Positions 53,384-62,872 are shown, counted from the first letter of the stretch. The stretch: DNA of 64,000 nt from Lederbergia citrisecunda (GCF_018343695.1 NZ_JAGYPJ010000001.1:1375001-1439000), one strand, 5' to 3'. A program made the numbers and translations. Notes: generated from the letters alone by a model not told the origin.

Positions 53384-55225
53384 ATGAAACCAATGCTTCC
53401 TACTTTAAGTTTTCTTCCTCCAAAACATGGAGATTGGCTTTATGAAATTAAATACGATGGTTTTCGTGGCATGCTGGAATGGACAAAAGATAATAGCTTT
53501 TTATGGAGTCGAAACGGGAACGATTTATTGCCTCAATTTCCTGAATTGAAAAGATTTTTGAATGATAAACAAGATGAAGTTTCTGATATACTACCTCTAA
53601 TTTTAGATGGAGAAATAACATTACTGGAAAATGAGCATAAGGCTAATTTTGGACAACTCCAGATTAGAGGAAGAATGAAAACTAAACAAAAAATAGAAGA
53701 AGCTTCACTAATAAGACCAGCAAAATACTTAGTTTTTGATCTTTTATCTAAAAATGGAGTTACAACAAAAAATATTCCCTATACGAAAAGAAAAGAAATG
53801 CTTTTATCTATATGCAAGCAATTTGGTTTTTCATTAAATCCTGCTGTGGGTGTTGAATCAACTATTCAATACATACCGCCTATCCAACATTATCAATCCA
53901 TTTATGAAACGATGAAAAGTTCGATGAGTGAAGGAATTGTTGCTAAAAAGGCAAATAGTTTATGGGAAGCAGGAAAACGAACAACTTCTTGGATTAAGAT
54001 TAAAAATTGGAAAACGGTCAGTTGTTTTCTTACAGCATATGATCAAAGCAACGGTTTTTTTTATGTTGGCGTGTACAAAGATCATGACATTTTCTCATTA
54101 GGTAATTTTATTAATGGGATAGATGCGGAAACGAAGTCAGCTTTGAGGAACACAATTATTGGAAATTCTCAAAATAAAAAGGGTGATATATTTTATATTC
54201 ACCCCAGCATTTGTATTGATCTCTATTATATTGAATGGAATGGTGAACAGCAGTTAAGAGAACCTTATTTCAACGTAATCCGTTTTGACCTACATCCAAG
54301 TGATTGTACGTATGAACAATTTTTAATCACTGATGCAGCTTTTCCGAAAGAAATAACCATTACTCATCCTGAAAAAATTCTGTGGCAGCAAGATTCCGTT
54401 ACTAAATTAGATTTCCTACGTTATTTACGAAAATGCTCCCCCATGATGTTGCCATTTTTAAAAAATCGTCCGTTAACGTTAATTCGTTCCCCACATGGTG
54501 AATTTGGCGAGTCTTTTTATCAAAAAAATCGACCTGAATCCGCTCCAGAATATGTGGATTCCTATTTTCATGAATCTAACGAGATGATTGTTTGTAATGA
54601 TTTGAATACACTAATGTGGCTAGGAAACCAGCTTGCCATCGAATTTCATATTCCTTTCCGAACATTCAATAGTCAATATGTAAGTGAAATTGTCTTTGAT
54701 TTAGATCCTCCGTCTCGTGAGGAATTTCATTTAGCAATCAAAGCATCATTAATATTAAAAAAGGTTCTTGATTCTTTTTCATTGACATCATTTGTAAAGT
54801 TATCAGGAAATAAAGGGATGCAAGTATATATACCTCTTCCAAATGACACATTCACTTGGGAAGAGACACGCATGTTCACAGAATTTGTTGCACAGTTTAT
54901 GATCACTTATGATCCAACTTCTTTTACGATTGAGAGATTAAAGAAGAACCGAAACGGCAAGCTCTATTTCGATTATATTCAACATGCAGAAGGAAAAACA
55001 ATTGTTGCCCCTTATTCTGTTCGAAACCATTCGAAAGGTCTCATAGCTGCACCGATATTTTGGCATGAAATCAATGATCATCTTAATCCAGCTAATTTTA
55101 CGATTAAAAATGTCACTGAAAGAATGAACAAATTGGGCGATCCTTTTTCAGCTTTTTTTTCTTCTAAGGAAAACCAGCCATTTTCGGAAACCTTGCAAAT
55201 GATAAAAGAAGGAAGACTTTTGTGA
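53384..55225 (+). CDS. ligD: DNA ligase D (ATP-dependent ligase plus primase-polymerase)
   Basis: NHEJ ligase of 613 residues. The N-terminal ligase has the adenylated Lys23 in EIKYDGFRG, then DGEITLL and SEGIVAKK; the OB-fold follows at about 205-300. The C-terminal polymerase domain (from about 320) has HPEKILW, the metal-binding FDLDPP and KLSGNKGMQVYIP. No phosphoesterase domain is present, so domain order is LIG-POL, as in Bacillus, unlike POL-PE-LIG of mycobacteria. GAGGTG precedes the ATG. The stop directly abuts the end of the next, convergent gene. Confidence 0.95.
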   Translation: MKPMLPTLSFLPPKHGDWLYEIKYDGFRGMLEWTKDNSFLWSRNGNDLLPQFPELKRFLNDKQDEVSDILPLILDGEITLLENEHKANFGQLQIRGRMKTKQKIEEASLIRPAKYLVFDLLSKNGVTTKNIPYTKRKEMLLSICKQFGFSLNPAVGVESTIQYIPPIQHYQSIYETMKSSMSEGIVAKKANSLWEAGKRTTSWIKIKNWKTVSCFLTAYDQSNGFFYVGVYKDHDIFSLGNFINGIDAETKSALRNTIIGNSQNKKGDIFYIHPSICIDLYYIEWNGEQQLREPYFNVIRFDLHPSDCTYEQFLITDAAFPKEITITHPEKILWQQDSVTKLDFLRYLRKCSPMMLPFLKNRPLTLIRSPHGEFGESFYQKNRPESAPEYVDSYFHESNEMIVCNDLNTLMWLGNQLAIEFHIPFRTFNSQYVSEIVFDLDPPSREEFHLAIKASLILKKVLDSFSLTSFVKLSGNKGMQVYIPLPNDTFTWEETRMFTEFVAQFMITYDPTSFTIERLKKNRNGKLYFDYIQHAEGKTIVAPYSVRNHSKGLIAAPIFWHEINDHLNPANFTIKNVTERMNKLGDPFSAFFSSKENQPFSETLQMIKEGRLL

Positions 55226-55939
55226 TCATAGTAAAAAAATTGCTAAACATATAGTTCGCTCGTACTCTTTTATGTTCGAATCCAAAATAACCATAGGGGT
55301 ACTAGAAGAAAATAGTTTTTGTAGTCTCAATGGCATAATCCCTTGAGAAACAGACATGATTTTTCTTCCATTTTTTTTGACAACACAATGATATGCAATT
55401 TTATTAATTTGATAACGATCTCTCCCATTATTAGCCCAAAATTCTTTTTTATCTATTTTCGCAGCGTTAAAAACTAGGCTTTGATCGTTGGAAAATACTT
55501 TTATAGCTTGCTTATCTATATGAATAGTCCATAAAACATTTTTTTCATGGTCCATTACCCTAAATATTTTACCAGGCTGTTTGTTTATTTTCTTTTCTTT
55601 ACCTTTTACTTCCATAGCGGAATACCTGCAAAGCCCATTTCCAGTATATAATTTCCAATTATACGTAGAAACAGGAGTTGGCATAATCATAAATAGTGTG
55701 GAGCTCTGCTGATTTAATATTTTAGGACTAGGTAAAGAATTGCTTTTAAAAGAAAAATATAAATATTTCAGGAAAAAATTCATCATTAATATCAACACAA
55801 AAATCCCCGCACCAATCGCAGGGAAAAATTGTGTAACTTTGATGCTAGGTAATATTACGATAATAAACACAATCGTAGACAATATGGTTTGATGACTATA
55901 TAAACGGGACATGCCTGTATAATAATCTTTAATATTCAT
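55226..55939 (-). CDS. Hypothetical membrane protein
   Basis: About 237 residues, not recognised. Two hydrophobic helices near the N-terminus (about 20-40 and 42-62) are followed by a soluble, basic, beta-rich domain (about 85-235) with WKLYTGNGLCRYS, RVMDHEKNVLWTIHID and YHCVVKKNGRKIMSVSQG. The latter resembles LURP-one/tubby-like folds only in general character. ATG 55939 follows GGGGGAG at 5 nt. It abuts ligD end to end and lies behind a small DUF4870 gene, with a GCCGTGT/ACACGGC inverted repeat between them (about 55955-55982). Confidence 0.65.
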   Translation of the reverse strand: MNIKDYYTGMSRLYSHQTILSTIVFIIVILPSIKVTQFFPAIGAGIFVLILMMNFFLKYLYFSFKSNSLPSPKILNQQSSTLFMIMPTPVSTYNWKLYTGNGLCRYSAMEVKGKEKKINKQPGKIFRVMDHEKNVLWTIHIDKQAIKVFSNDQSLVFNAAKIDKKEFWANNGRDRYQINKIAYHCVVKKNGRKIMSVSQGIMPLRLQKLFSSSTPMVILDSNIKEYERTICLAIFLL

Positions 55940-56003
55940 GTGGCTCCCCCTGATCTGCCGTGTGACATCATTATATGACACGGCGGACAGGGATATGCTT
56001 GTC

Positions 56004-56333
56004 TCACACGTTCTTTAAAAACTGAATCGTGAAAGGAATTTTATAAGCTTGCCCATCGAAAGCTTTGATGGCACCAATGATTGTAAAAATGGTCATCAGT
56101 AGCCCAATAATAGGCAAAAGAAGAAATCCAATTAGCACTATGCACAGTATTCCTGCACCGATTAAATATAAGGTATAAGATATTAAAAAGTTCAAATATT
56201 CCCTTCCGTGGAAATCGACAAGAGATGATTCATCCTTCTTCAACAGCCAAATAATTAAGGGGCCAATGAACGTTGAAAAAAAACTAGTTATATATATGGC
56301 TGCGGCAAATATTCTTTCGTTTTGATCTCCCAT
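56004..56333 (-). CDS. DUF4870 domain-containing membrane protein
   Basis: A 109-residue membrane protein with three hydrophobic segments and the family motif LVDFHGREYLNFLISYTLY. DUF4870 proteins are small helical membrane proteins of unknown function. ATG 56333 (MGDQNERIF) is eight bases after GGAG; an upstream ATG at 56366 has no site. It may be co-transcribed with the membrane protein gene behind it. Confidence 0.85.
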   Translation of the reverse strand: MGDQNERIFAAAIYITSFFSTFIGPLIIWLLKKDESSLVDFHGREYLNFLISYTLYLIGAGILCIVLIGFLLLPIIGLLMTIFTIIGAIKAFDGQAYKIPFTIQFLKNV

Positions 56334-56691
56334 TCTTCTCTCTCCTTCTTCTTCATTCGTTTTCATAAAATATACGCTTTAAGAGAAAAAAAGTTTCATA
56401 TTGTTTTTACTATTTTTTATATTAACAGAATGCTGTCAAATTACATAGAAAAAAGTCACTAAAAAGATGAAATTTACTATTTTCAAATAGTGTTTTTTTA
56501 TTGTATGATGTCATTAGAAAAACAAAAATAAAATACAGCTCATAATTGAGGGAAGGCAAATGGTGCGCCACCTGTCCGAAGTACGGAAGGTTCTAGTGGG
56601 TTCGATTCCCACCCCGAAATTTTTTATGCAATTTTAAAAAATTTCGAGGGTAGGAACGATAATACGGGACTGCCCAAATGGAGGGGTTAAA
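56334..56691. other. Divergent region between DUF4870 and GNAT genes
   Basis: AT-rich for the first 200 nt without recognisable elements, then the structured leader (56545-56676) of the GNAT gene and its ribosome site GGAGGGG. Confidence 0.6.
56545..56676 (+). promoter_or_regulatory. Structured leader with tRNA-like T-arm, candidate riboswitch
   Basis: Ordered arms on the plus strand: GGTG-CGC-CACC (56562-56572); CCT-G-TCCG / CGGA-AGG (56571-56590); a T-arm with canonical loop, GTGGG-TTCGATT-CCCAC (56596-56612); and a long helix in which 56608-56626 pairs with 56635-56654 (12 perfect pairs CGAAATTTTTTA plus flanking CCC/GGG). The T-arm and the long helix share CCCAC, so they exclude each other. 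The GNAT start follows 16 nt later. It is not a complete tRNA: acceptor pairing and a proper anticodon loop are missing. Confidence 0.5.
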
Positions 56692-57255
56692 ATGCTCAAA
56701 AAGCGTGAATTGAATGGGCATGAATGTCATGTTTTATTCGAACTAATGACGCACCCGGATGTCTTCCCTTTCGTACGGCAAAAAGCTTATTCATTCGAAG
56801 AATTTATGTTTATGACGAAACAAACGATCGAAGCAGAAGAACGCGGTGAATTGATTTCAAGAACAATTCTTGACGAATGGGAAAATCCAATCGGGACCAT
56901 AAGTTTATTCGATATTAAAGACCAAGCAGGATTTCTGGGAACGTGGATTGGAAAGCCATACCACGGTAAAGGCTTTAATAGTTTGGCAAAGGAAGCTTTT
57001 TTTCAAGAAGTATTTTTTGAAAAAGACATAGCGACGATATTTATGAGAATACGTCAAATAAATATCCGTTCACGAAAAGCTGCAGAAAAGCTACCTTATA
57101 CAGTAAGAGCTAATGATACACGTCCATTAATTTTTCAACAACTAAATAAAGATGAGTATATTTATGATTTATATGAGATTCCAAAAGACTTATTTACGAT
57201 GAATTATATGAGGCAGGTTTCTGAACAAGCAGAACTACAACCCCTTGAAGCATAA
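56692..57255 (+). CDS. GNAT family N-acetyltransferase
   Basis: A 187-residue protein of the RimJ/RimL-like GNAT group: an N-terminal ECHVLFELMTHPDVFPFVRQ, the central beta strand with WENPIGTISLFDI, and the acetyl-CoA loop GTWIGKPYHGKGFN (variant of Q/RxxGxG/A), then NIRSRKAAEKL. Substrate unknown. RBS GGAGGGG lies upstream of the ATG, close behind the structured leader described separately, which may control it. It ends at its own terminator. Confidence 0.85.
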   Translation: MLKKRELNGHECHVLFELMTHPDVFPFVRQKAYSFEEFMFMTKQTIEAEERGELISRTILDEWENPIGTISLFDIKDQAGFLGTWIGKPYHGKGFNSLAKEAFFQEVFFEKDIATIFMRIRQINIRSRKAAEKLPYTVRANDTRPLIFQQLNKDEYIYDLYEIPKDLFTMNYMRQVSEQAELQPLEA

Positions 57256-57285
57256 CAGTCGGTTAGGATAACCGACTGTTTTTTT
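57256..57285 (+). terminator. Terminator of GNAT gene
   Basis: CAGTCGGTT-AGGAT-AACCGACTG followed by seven T residues, directly behind the stop codon. Confidence 0.9.
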
Positions 57286-57330
57286 ATATGCTATAATGAT
57301 TTATATTACATTGATCATTGAGGTTTATAC

Positions 57331-58698
57331 ATGAAACAAACATTTACAATAAAAGAAAAAATACAGCAACTGTGGATTATTTTTATTCCAATTTTAATCA
57401 CTCAACTAGCGATGTTTTCAATGAGTTTTTTCGATATTATGATGACTGGAAAATATTCTGCTAACCATTTAGCCGGAGTTGCGGTAGGGTCATCATTCTG
57501 GGTACCTATTAACACGGGGCTTAGCGGCATTCTATTATCAGTTACACCAATTGTTGCTCATTTAGTTGGTTCCAATAAAAAAGATAAAGTGCCTTTTTCT
57601 GTTATGCAAGGGGTATATGCCGGAATTACCTTAGCTATTTTCATTATTATCATTGGATTCTTTATTTTGAATCCATTGTTAAATGGAATGAATTTAGAAA
57701 ATGATGTTCGAAAAGTCGCAAAATATTACTTAATTTCACTAAGCTTTGGTATTATTCCTCTCTTTGTGTACAACGTTTTACGCTCTTATATTGACGCATT
57801 AGGCAAAACGAGAGTTACGATGATCGTTACATTGTTATCTCTGCCAATCAATGTGACACTAAACTATATTTTGATTTTTGGAAAACTTGGATTCCCTGCA
57901 CTGGGTGGAGTAGGAGCGGGTATAGCGTCAGCTGCTACTTATTGGATCATTACATTTATTGCAATATGGATCATTCATAAAAAGAAACCGTTTATTGATT
58001 ATAAAATATTTCATTCATTCCCTAAGATTTCATTTAGTAAATGGAAAGAAATATTTTCCCTAGGAGTACCAATTGGGTTATCCATTTTTATTGAAACGAG
58101 TATTTTTTCTGCAGTTACTTTGTTCATGAGTGGTTTCGGAACGAAAGTAATTGCGGCTCACCAAGCTGCATTGAATTTTTCCTCGTTCATTTATATGATC
58201 CCTCTTAGTATTTCAATGGCACTAACAATATTAGTTGGTTTTGAATCCGGAGCGAAAAGATTTAAAGATGCAAGACTTTATAGCTTTCTCGGTATTGCTG
58301 GCGGAATTACGATTTCTTTGTTAACAGGTACACTCCTATTTATTTTTAGAAGTAATGTTGCGTATTTCTATAGTAATAATGTTGATGTTGTCGTTTTAAC
58401 ATCGCAGTTTTTGCTCTATGGAGTGTTTTTTCAGTTATCTGATGCGATCCTTGCTCCAATTCAAGGGGCACTTCGCGGATATAAAGACGTTAATGTAACG
58501 TTTATTATGGCATTAATATCTTTTTGGGTCATTGGACTCCCGCTAGGTTATATGTTGGCAACAAAAACGGAATTAGGTCCTTTTGGATATTGGCTCGGCT
58601 TAATAGCTGGCCTGGCGATTGGTGCTATTACACTTTCTTCTCGATTAATGTATGTGCAGAGAAAGCATTTGAGAATACAAAAAAGCGAACTTGCGTAA
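57331..58698 (+). CDS. MATE family efflux transporter (YojI/NorM-like)
   Basis: A 455-residue protein with twelve hydrophobic segments in two similar halves. Marks of the NorM branch are SMSFFDIMMTGKYSANHLAGVAVG near the N-terminus, GILLSVTPIVAHLVG and PIQGALRGYKDVN near the C-terminus. Exports cationic drugs or metabolites by Na+ or H+ antiport. It is close to B. subtilis YojI by recollection. Translation starts at ATG 57331 with a weak GAGG site. The terminator overlaps the last codons. Confidence 0.9.
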   Translation: MKQTFTIKEKIQQLWIIFIPILITQLAMFSMSFFDIMMTGKYSANHLAGVAVGSSFWVPINTGLSGILLSVTPIVAHLVGSNKKDKVPFSVMQGVYAGITLAIFIIIIGFFILNPLLNGMNLENDVRKVAKYYLISLSFGIIPLFVYNVLRSYIDALGKTRVTMIVTLLSLPINVTLNYILIFGKLGFPALGGVGAGIASAATYWIITFIAIWIIHKKKPFIDYKIFHSFPKISFSKWKEIFSLGVPIGLSIFIETSIFSAVTLFMSGFGTKVIAAHQAALNFSSFIYMIPLSISMALTILVGFESGAKRFKDARLYSFLGIAGGITISLLTGTLLFIFRSNVAYFYSNNVDVVVLTSQFLLYGVFFQLSDAILAPIQGALRGYKDVNVTFIMALISFWVIGLPLGYMLATKTELGPFGYWLGLIAGLAIGAITLSSRLMYVQRKHLRIQKSELA

Positions 58699-58724
58699 CC
58701 TAGTAGTTAAGTTACGAGTTCGCT
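58684..58724. terminator. Terminator of MATE gene, shared with ykwD
   Basis: AGCGAACT-(TG)-CGTAAC pairs with GTTACG-AGTTCGCT, with a T-run on the plus strand. It overlaps the 3' end of the MATE gene. Confidence 0.8.
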
Positions 58725-58737
58725 TTTTCCTTTATTA

Positions 58738-59448
58738 TTATTTTCCAATGAATTGTTGTGTCCAGTAGTTACCGTTAGCAACATATCCCACACCAATATG
58801 AGTGTAGCTGCTATTTAAGATGTTTGCACGGTGACCTTCACTGTTCATCCAAGCTCTTACTACTTCTTGAGGAGTTTGTTGTCCCATTGCAATGTTTTCA
58901 CCAGCAGAACGATATGTGATGCCAAATTTCTTCATCATATCAAATGGTGATCCGTATGTTGGGCTCGTATGGTCGAAATAGTGATTTACAGACATATCTC
59001 TTGATTTCTCTCTTGCAACTTTACTTAATTCAATATCCACTTTAAGTGGGGAAAGACCATATTTAGCTCTTTCTTGGTTTGTCAAATCAACGACTTGCTG
59101 CTCAAAAGCATTTAATTGAGAGTTTGCTTGTGCTGCAGGTTTTGATTGTTGTGCAGGTTTTTGAGCTGGTTTTTGCTGAACTGGCTTTTGTGCAGGTTGA
59201 GCTGGAGCCGGTTTTTTTACAGGTTGTTGCTTACTTGGTGGTGCTGGTTGATAGTTAAAAAATTGGTTCAAATCTATATTATATTGGCTCAATAATTTGT
59301 TCAAATCTTGGTAATCTGATAGATTAGCTTGATAGTAAACTACTTTTGTATTTACAGGTTGAAAGCCTGCTGCATCGGCTTTTCCAGTTGTAAAAGGTGC
59401 TGCGATAAGTGCTGCTGCTGCAACAGTGGAAATGACTAGTTTTTTCAT
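58738..59448 (-). CDS. ykwD: Secreted CAP (SCP/PR1) domain protein YkwD
   Basis: A 236-residue exported protein. A signal peptide (MKKLVISTVAAAALIAAPFT, cleavage near ADA-AG) precedes a Pro/Gln/Lys-rich repeat linker (QKPVQQKPAQKPAQQ) and a C-terminal CAP domain (about 115-236): VVDLTNQERAKYGLSPL, HYFDHTSPTYGSPF, AGENIAMGQ, AWMNSEGHRANILN and HIGVGY. Length and domain match B. subtilis YkwD, whose role is not settled. ATG 59448 lies 8 nt after GGAGG. Confidence 0.92.
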   Translation of the reverse strand: MKKLVISTVAAAALIAAPFTTGKADAAGFQPVNTKVVYYQANLSDYQDLNKLLSQYNIDLNQFFNYQPAPPSKQQPVKKPAPAQPAQKPVQQKPAQKPAQQSKPAAQANSQLNAFEQQVVDLTNQERAKYGLSPLKVDIELSKVAREKSRDMSVNHYFDHTSPTYGSPFDMMKKFGITYRSAGENIAMGQQTPQEVVRAWMNSEGHRANILNSSYTHIGVGYVANGNYWTQQFIGK

Positions 59449-59933
59449 TTCTTTTTCCTCCCTTAATCTCTCATTTCGTTTGCAAGTTAATATTAACATA
59501 CGTTTCTGTGTAATATTTTAGGGAGGAATTGCCAAAGAGCATTTTCAAATATATATAAAAATTATTTTCATTCATTTTTTCTATCAATCTAATATTCTAG
59601 CACCTTTTCTTATTTATCTTCTTCATGGCTTACATTAGGACTTTTACCAATCATTATCTTTATTTACCATTAACTTCAAGAAAGTTCATATTGACAACTT
59701 TTTAAAAACCTTCATTTATTACTAATGTTACAATTATGTTTCAGTTATTTCTTATCGTCTTACATAAAAAGCATTATAAAACTGGATGTAGATTATTTCA
59801 ATCAAGAGGTTTACTTTCTCACGAGTCTCTAGCATTGCGCTCCTATCAACATGAAATCAAGAAACAAAAAAATAATAATAAATTGAACGATGTTGGTTAA
59901 TCCTAATAATAAAAATTACAGTAGGAGGACTTT
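59449..59933. other. AT-rich divergent spacer
   Basis: 485 nt between ykwD and the zinc-ribbon gene. I see no gene, repeat or hairpin of note; it should hold the two divergent promoters. Confidence 0.5.
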
Positions 59934-60176
59934 ATGAGTACTAGATATTGCTGTCCTAATTGTAAAACCAATCGTTCTCGCTTCAATATTATTGAACAAA
60001 ATGCGTACCCTGTAAAATTGGATCCTTCGACGGGAGAAACGATAGAAAGATATGAAAATGCTACAGAAGCTGGACCATTTCATACCGCTTATAACGGTCC
60101 AGAAAGAAGAATCCAATGCGGCTCCTGCGGTTTAATTGAGGATGAAAGAACATTTATTAAATTTGCTGAACGATAA
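59934..60176 (+). CDS. Small zinc-ribbon protein
   Basis: An 80-residue protein with two Cys pairs, CCPNCKTN near the start and CGSCGLIED near the end, spaced as in a zinc ribbon; between them lies a polar stretch with [21 protein letters not shown] do not know the family name; similar short proteins are common in Bacillaceae and unannotated. GGAGGA precedes the ATG by a normal distance. Function might be nucleic-acid or protein binding (inference from fold only). Confidence 0.75.
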   Translation: MSTRYCCPNCKTNRSRFNIIEQNAYPVKLDPSTGETIERYENATEAGPFHTAYNGPERRIQCGSCGLIEDERTFIKFAER

Positions 60177-60368
60177 GAAAAAAACACTGATGGAAATATA
60201 TTCATAAATGATACCCCTCCAGATGCTGACTTTGGTGGCGATTCAGAAAACCTCTTCGACGCTTGGACACGCCTGGTAGAACTCCCATAACCCATTTTTC
60301 TGACTTACCTTCCACTCAATCAGCATGTGCAGCAAAATTTATTATGAACTTTTACCACATCCAAAAAA

Positions 60369-60398
60369 AGAAGGACTCCATTTTGACGGAGTCCTTCT
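60369..60398 (-). terminator. Terminator of ctpA
   Basis: AGAAGGACTCC-ATTTTGAC-GGAGTCCTTCT followed on the minus strand by TTTTTTT. Confidence 0.9.
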
Positions 60399-60406
60399 AC
60401 TATTTT

Positions 60407-61864
60407 TTATTGGTTTTTTGTTAACTCTTCAATCGCTTTTTTTACTTGTGGATCGTTCTTTTGAATATGTTCACTAAGTTTATTCATTAATTTCACAGTG
60501 GTTTCTCCAGTTAAAATTCCATTAACTTTCAGCTTTTCAGCTTTTTGAAATTTTTTCACGGCTTTTTCTGTATCTGAATCATAGAAACCATCAATTTTAC
60601 CAGGTTTGTATCCTAATACTTTTAGCATTTCTTCAGCAGATTTCACGTCATTTGACGCTGATGATACTTTATACTTTTTATCAGGATCAATATATGATAC
60701 ATTCGCATATTCAGGCAAGGAAACTTTAACATCAGGCTCGATTCCTTTTTTGTGAATCCAGTTACCATTTGGTGTTAACCATTTTGCCATTGTGTATTTT
60801 ACATTCGATCCATCTTTAAAGTTATTAGCCGTTTGAACGGTTCCTTTACCGAAAGATTTATCCCCAACTAATTGTATGCCAGCGGATTCACTGACAGCAC
60901 CTGCGAGAATTTCTGACGCACTGGCACTCCCCTTATCAATCAATACTACAGTTGGGATGTCTACTTTCTTACCTGCTTGTGCCGCTGTTTTTTCAATTGT
61001 ACCATCACGATATTCAACTTGTACTATGTTCTTACCTTCTGGAACGAAAAGGTTTGCGATTTGGATAGCTTGATCTAAAAGTCCTCCAGGGTTTCTTCTC
61101 AAATCAATAATGAGCGATTTCATTCCTTTGTCTTCCATTTCTTTCATCGCTGTAGCTAAATCGTCATACGTATGCTTAGAGAATGTTGTAATTTGTATTT
61201 TAGCTACACCATTATCCAACATTTCCGCATAAACCGTATTGATAGGAATTTCGTCTCTTGTGATCGTCATCTTAATGGTTTCTGAATTTTCTGGTCGTTG
61301 GATACTTAGGGTTACCTTTGTTCCCTTTTCTCCCCTAATAAGAAGCACTGCTTCATTTGCAGACATACCTTGAATATTTTTATCATCAACAGTGATAATC
61401 TTATCGTTTGGTTTTATACCTGCTTTTTCCGCTGGGGATCCTTTTATTGGAGAAACTACTACAATATCCCCATTCATTTCTTGAATTTCCGCACCAATTC
61501 CTTGAAAAGATGCAGAAATACTTTCTTGGAACTTATCATTTTCCTCTTTCGTCATATAATCGGAATAAGGGTCATCGAGAGCTTTTACCATTCCGGCAAT
61601 TGCTCCATCAATTAATTTTTTATGATCTACTTTTTCAAAATACTTTTCGTCCAGCATATCATACGCTTCATATAATTTACTAAACTCTTTCCTTTCTGGT
61701 ATTGCAACGCTGACAGCTTTTTCGTCACCAAATGAAAGTGCTACTAATGTTATCCCAGCAGTTGAAAAAATTAAAAGAAAAATAAGCATAATAAATTTAA
61801 ATTTCTTAATACGGATAAAACTATTTTCCTCAGAATGATCTTCTATCTTTTTTTCTTCTTCCAT
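60407..61864 (-). CDS. ctpA: Carboxy-terminal processing protease CtpA (S41)
   Basis: Membrane-anchored serine protease of 485 residues: a cytoplasmic N-tail, one transmembrane helix (about 24-45), a PDZ domain (about 115-190: VVVSPIKGSPAEKAGIKPND), the S41 catalytic domain with KGSASASEILAGAV (nucleophile Ser) and KSFGKGTVQT (Lys), and a C-terminal peptidoglycan-binding domain (LGYKPGKIDGFYDSDTEKAV). It resembles CtpA more than the sporulation protease CtpB, and the downstream order ctpA-yodJ-deoD of B. subtilis is kept. Single transcription unit by its terminator. Confidence 0.9.
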   Translation of the reverse strand: MEEEKKIEDHSEENSFIRIKKFKFIMLIFLLIFSTAGITLVALSFGDEKAVSVAIPERKEFSKLYEAYDMLDEKYFEKVDHKKLIDGAIAGMVKALDDPYSDYMTKEENDKFQESISASFQGIGAEIQEMNGDIVVVSPIKGSPAEKAGIKPNDKIITVDDKNIQGMSANEAVLLIRGEKGTKVTLSIQRPENSETIKMTITRDEIPINTVYAEMLDNGVAKIQITTFSKHTYDDLATAMKEMEDKGMKSLIIDLRRNPGGLLDQAIQIANLFVPEGKNIVQVEYRDGTIEKTAAQAGKKVDIPTVVLIDKGSASASEILAGAVSESAGIQLVGDKSFGKGTVQTANNFKDGSNVKYTMAKWLTPNGNWIHKKGIEPDVKVSLPEYANVSYIDPDKKYKVSSASNDVKSAEEMLKVLGYKPGKIDGFYDSDTEKAVKKFQKAEKLKVNGILTGETTVKLMNKLSEHIQKNDPQVKKAIEELTKNQ

Positions 61865-61996
61865 TTAAATCACCACTTTCATTTCAGCAGCTCAGAATAG
61901 TAGAAACTTATCTTTTAATAAATTGTATAGTAATTTTTATATTTTATCAGCTTTTTTTACAATAATAAAGCTAACATGAGTAAAATGCCTAAAAAA

Positions 61997-62039
61997 GCCA
62001 AGCATTCTCTATGCCAGTGCATACTAAGAGAAGCTTGGC
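61997..62039 (-). terminator. Terminator of yodJ
   Basis: GCCAAGC-A-TTCTCT pairs with AGAGAA-GCTTGGC with one bulge; on the minus strand it is followed by TTTTTT, 11 nt behind the yodJ stop. Confidence 0.8.
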
Positions 62040-62050
62040 CTTCTAATGTT

Positions 62051-62872
62051 TTATATTTTTCGGACTTCCTTAAAAAATTCTTCAAGTGTCCAATTGTTTT
62101 TATACATTATTTCTGCATTTTTCTCACCGACATACCTAAAATGCCAAGGTTCGAACTGATACCCAGTTATTTCTACCTTTTCTTTTGGATATCGAAGGAT
62201 ATAACCAAAACGGTAAGCATTTTCTTTTAGCCATTTTCCTTCGTCTGTTTCACCAAAATCTTCGGATAATAAATATTGTACATTTTCGCTAGAGATATCC
62301 ATAGCTAGTCCAGTTTGATGCTCACTTTTTCCTGGAATAGCGACTGCTTGCATGGCTTTATCTTTACCTACTCTGTCAATTTCATTATTTAATATTGATA
62401 CTTGCCTAACATACGAGCGGTAACCAGAGACGGCAAAGAGATGGATGTTAGCTTTCTCTGCAGCAGAAAACATTTTCTCTAGTGCATCAGCAGCTTCTTT
62501 GCGTAAGTAGCTTTTTTCAATATCTTGATCACCAAAAGAAAATGGAACGTTAGGTCGAACTAAATCCGCTGGTATGTAAGTCCCAGGCAGAGCAAAGTCT
62601 TTGTTGACTAACGCTAAAACATTATCTGAGTTGACGATTTCTTTTACGCCTTTGACCTCTTTAATTGTATTAAAATAAGCAGCTTCAAGGGCATATAAAG
62701 AATCGTCACTCGTTTGGTTGCTTCCATAATGTTCTTTCGTTTGTTCTTTCCGTTCTGCAAGTTGTGGATTTTTTTCAGCTTTTTCTTCAGGCTTTTCATT
62801 AATAAACGGAATTTTGACTGAACAGCCTGAAAGGAGAACAGCAGCAGTTAGTGTTATGATTAATTTTTTCAT
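62051..62872 (-). CDS. yodJ: D-alanyl-D-alanine carboxypeptidase YodJ (VanY, M15B), lipoprotein
   Basis: Cell-wall peptidase removing the terminal D-Ala of peptidoglycan stems. About 273 residues with a lipobox AAVLLSGCSV, a charged linker, and a VanY domain: SGYRSYVRQ, SEHQTGLAMDIS (zinc ligands His and Asp), and EPWHFRYVG (catalytic Glu and zinc His). ATG 62872 begins a normal lipoprotein signal (MKKLIITL); an upstream ATG at 62884 gives a poorer one. It follows deoD closely (about 30 nt) and is probably co-transcribed with it. Confidence 0.92.
   Translation of the reverse strand: MKKLIITLTAAVLLSGCSVKIPFINEKPEEKAEKNPQLAERKEQTKEHYGSNQTSDDSLYALEAAYFNTIKEVKGVKEIVNSDNVLALVNKDFALPGTYIPADLVRPNVPFSFGDQDIEKSYLRKEAADALEKMFSAAEKANIHLFAVSGYRSYVRQVSILNNEIDRVGKDKAMQAVAIPGKSEHQTGLAMDISSENVQYLLSEDFGETDEGKWLKENAYRFGYILRYPKEKVEITGYQFEPWHFRYVGEKNAEIMYKNNWTLEEFFKEVRKI

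Noticed and set aside
56550-56620. Functional tRNA gene
   Set aside because: The T-arm is perfect, but the acceptor stem has two mismatches, the anticodon loop lacks U33 and the stem is irregular; no CCA follows.
56545-56676. T-box leader
   Set aside because: AGGGTAGGAACG resembles the T-box sequence AGGGTGGNACCGCG only in part; there is no stem I with a specifier loop, and the downstream gene is not an aminoacyl-tRNA synthetase or amino-acid gene.
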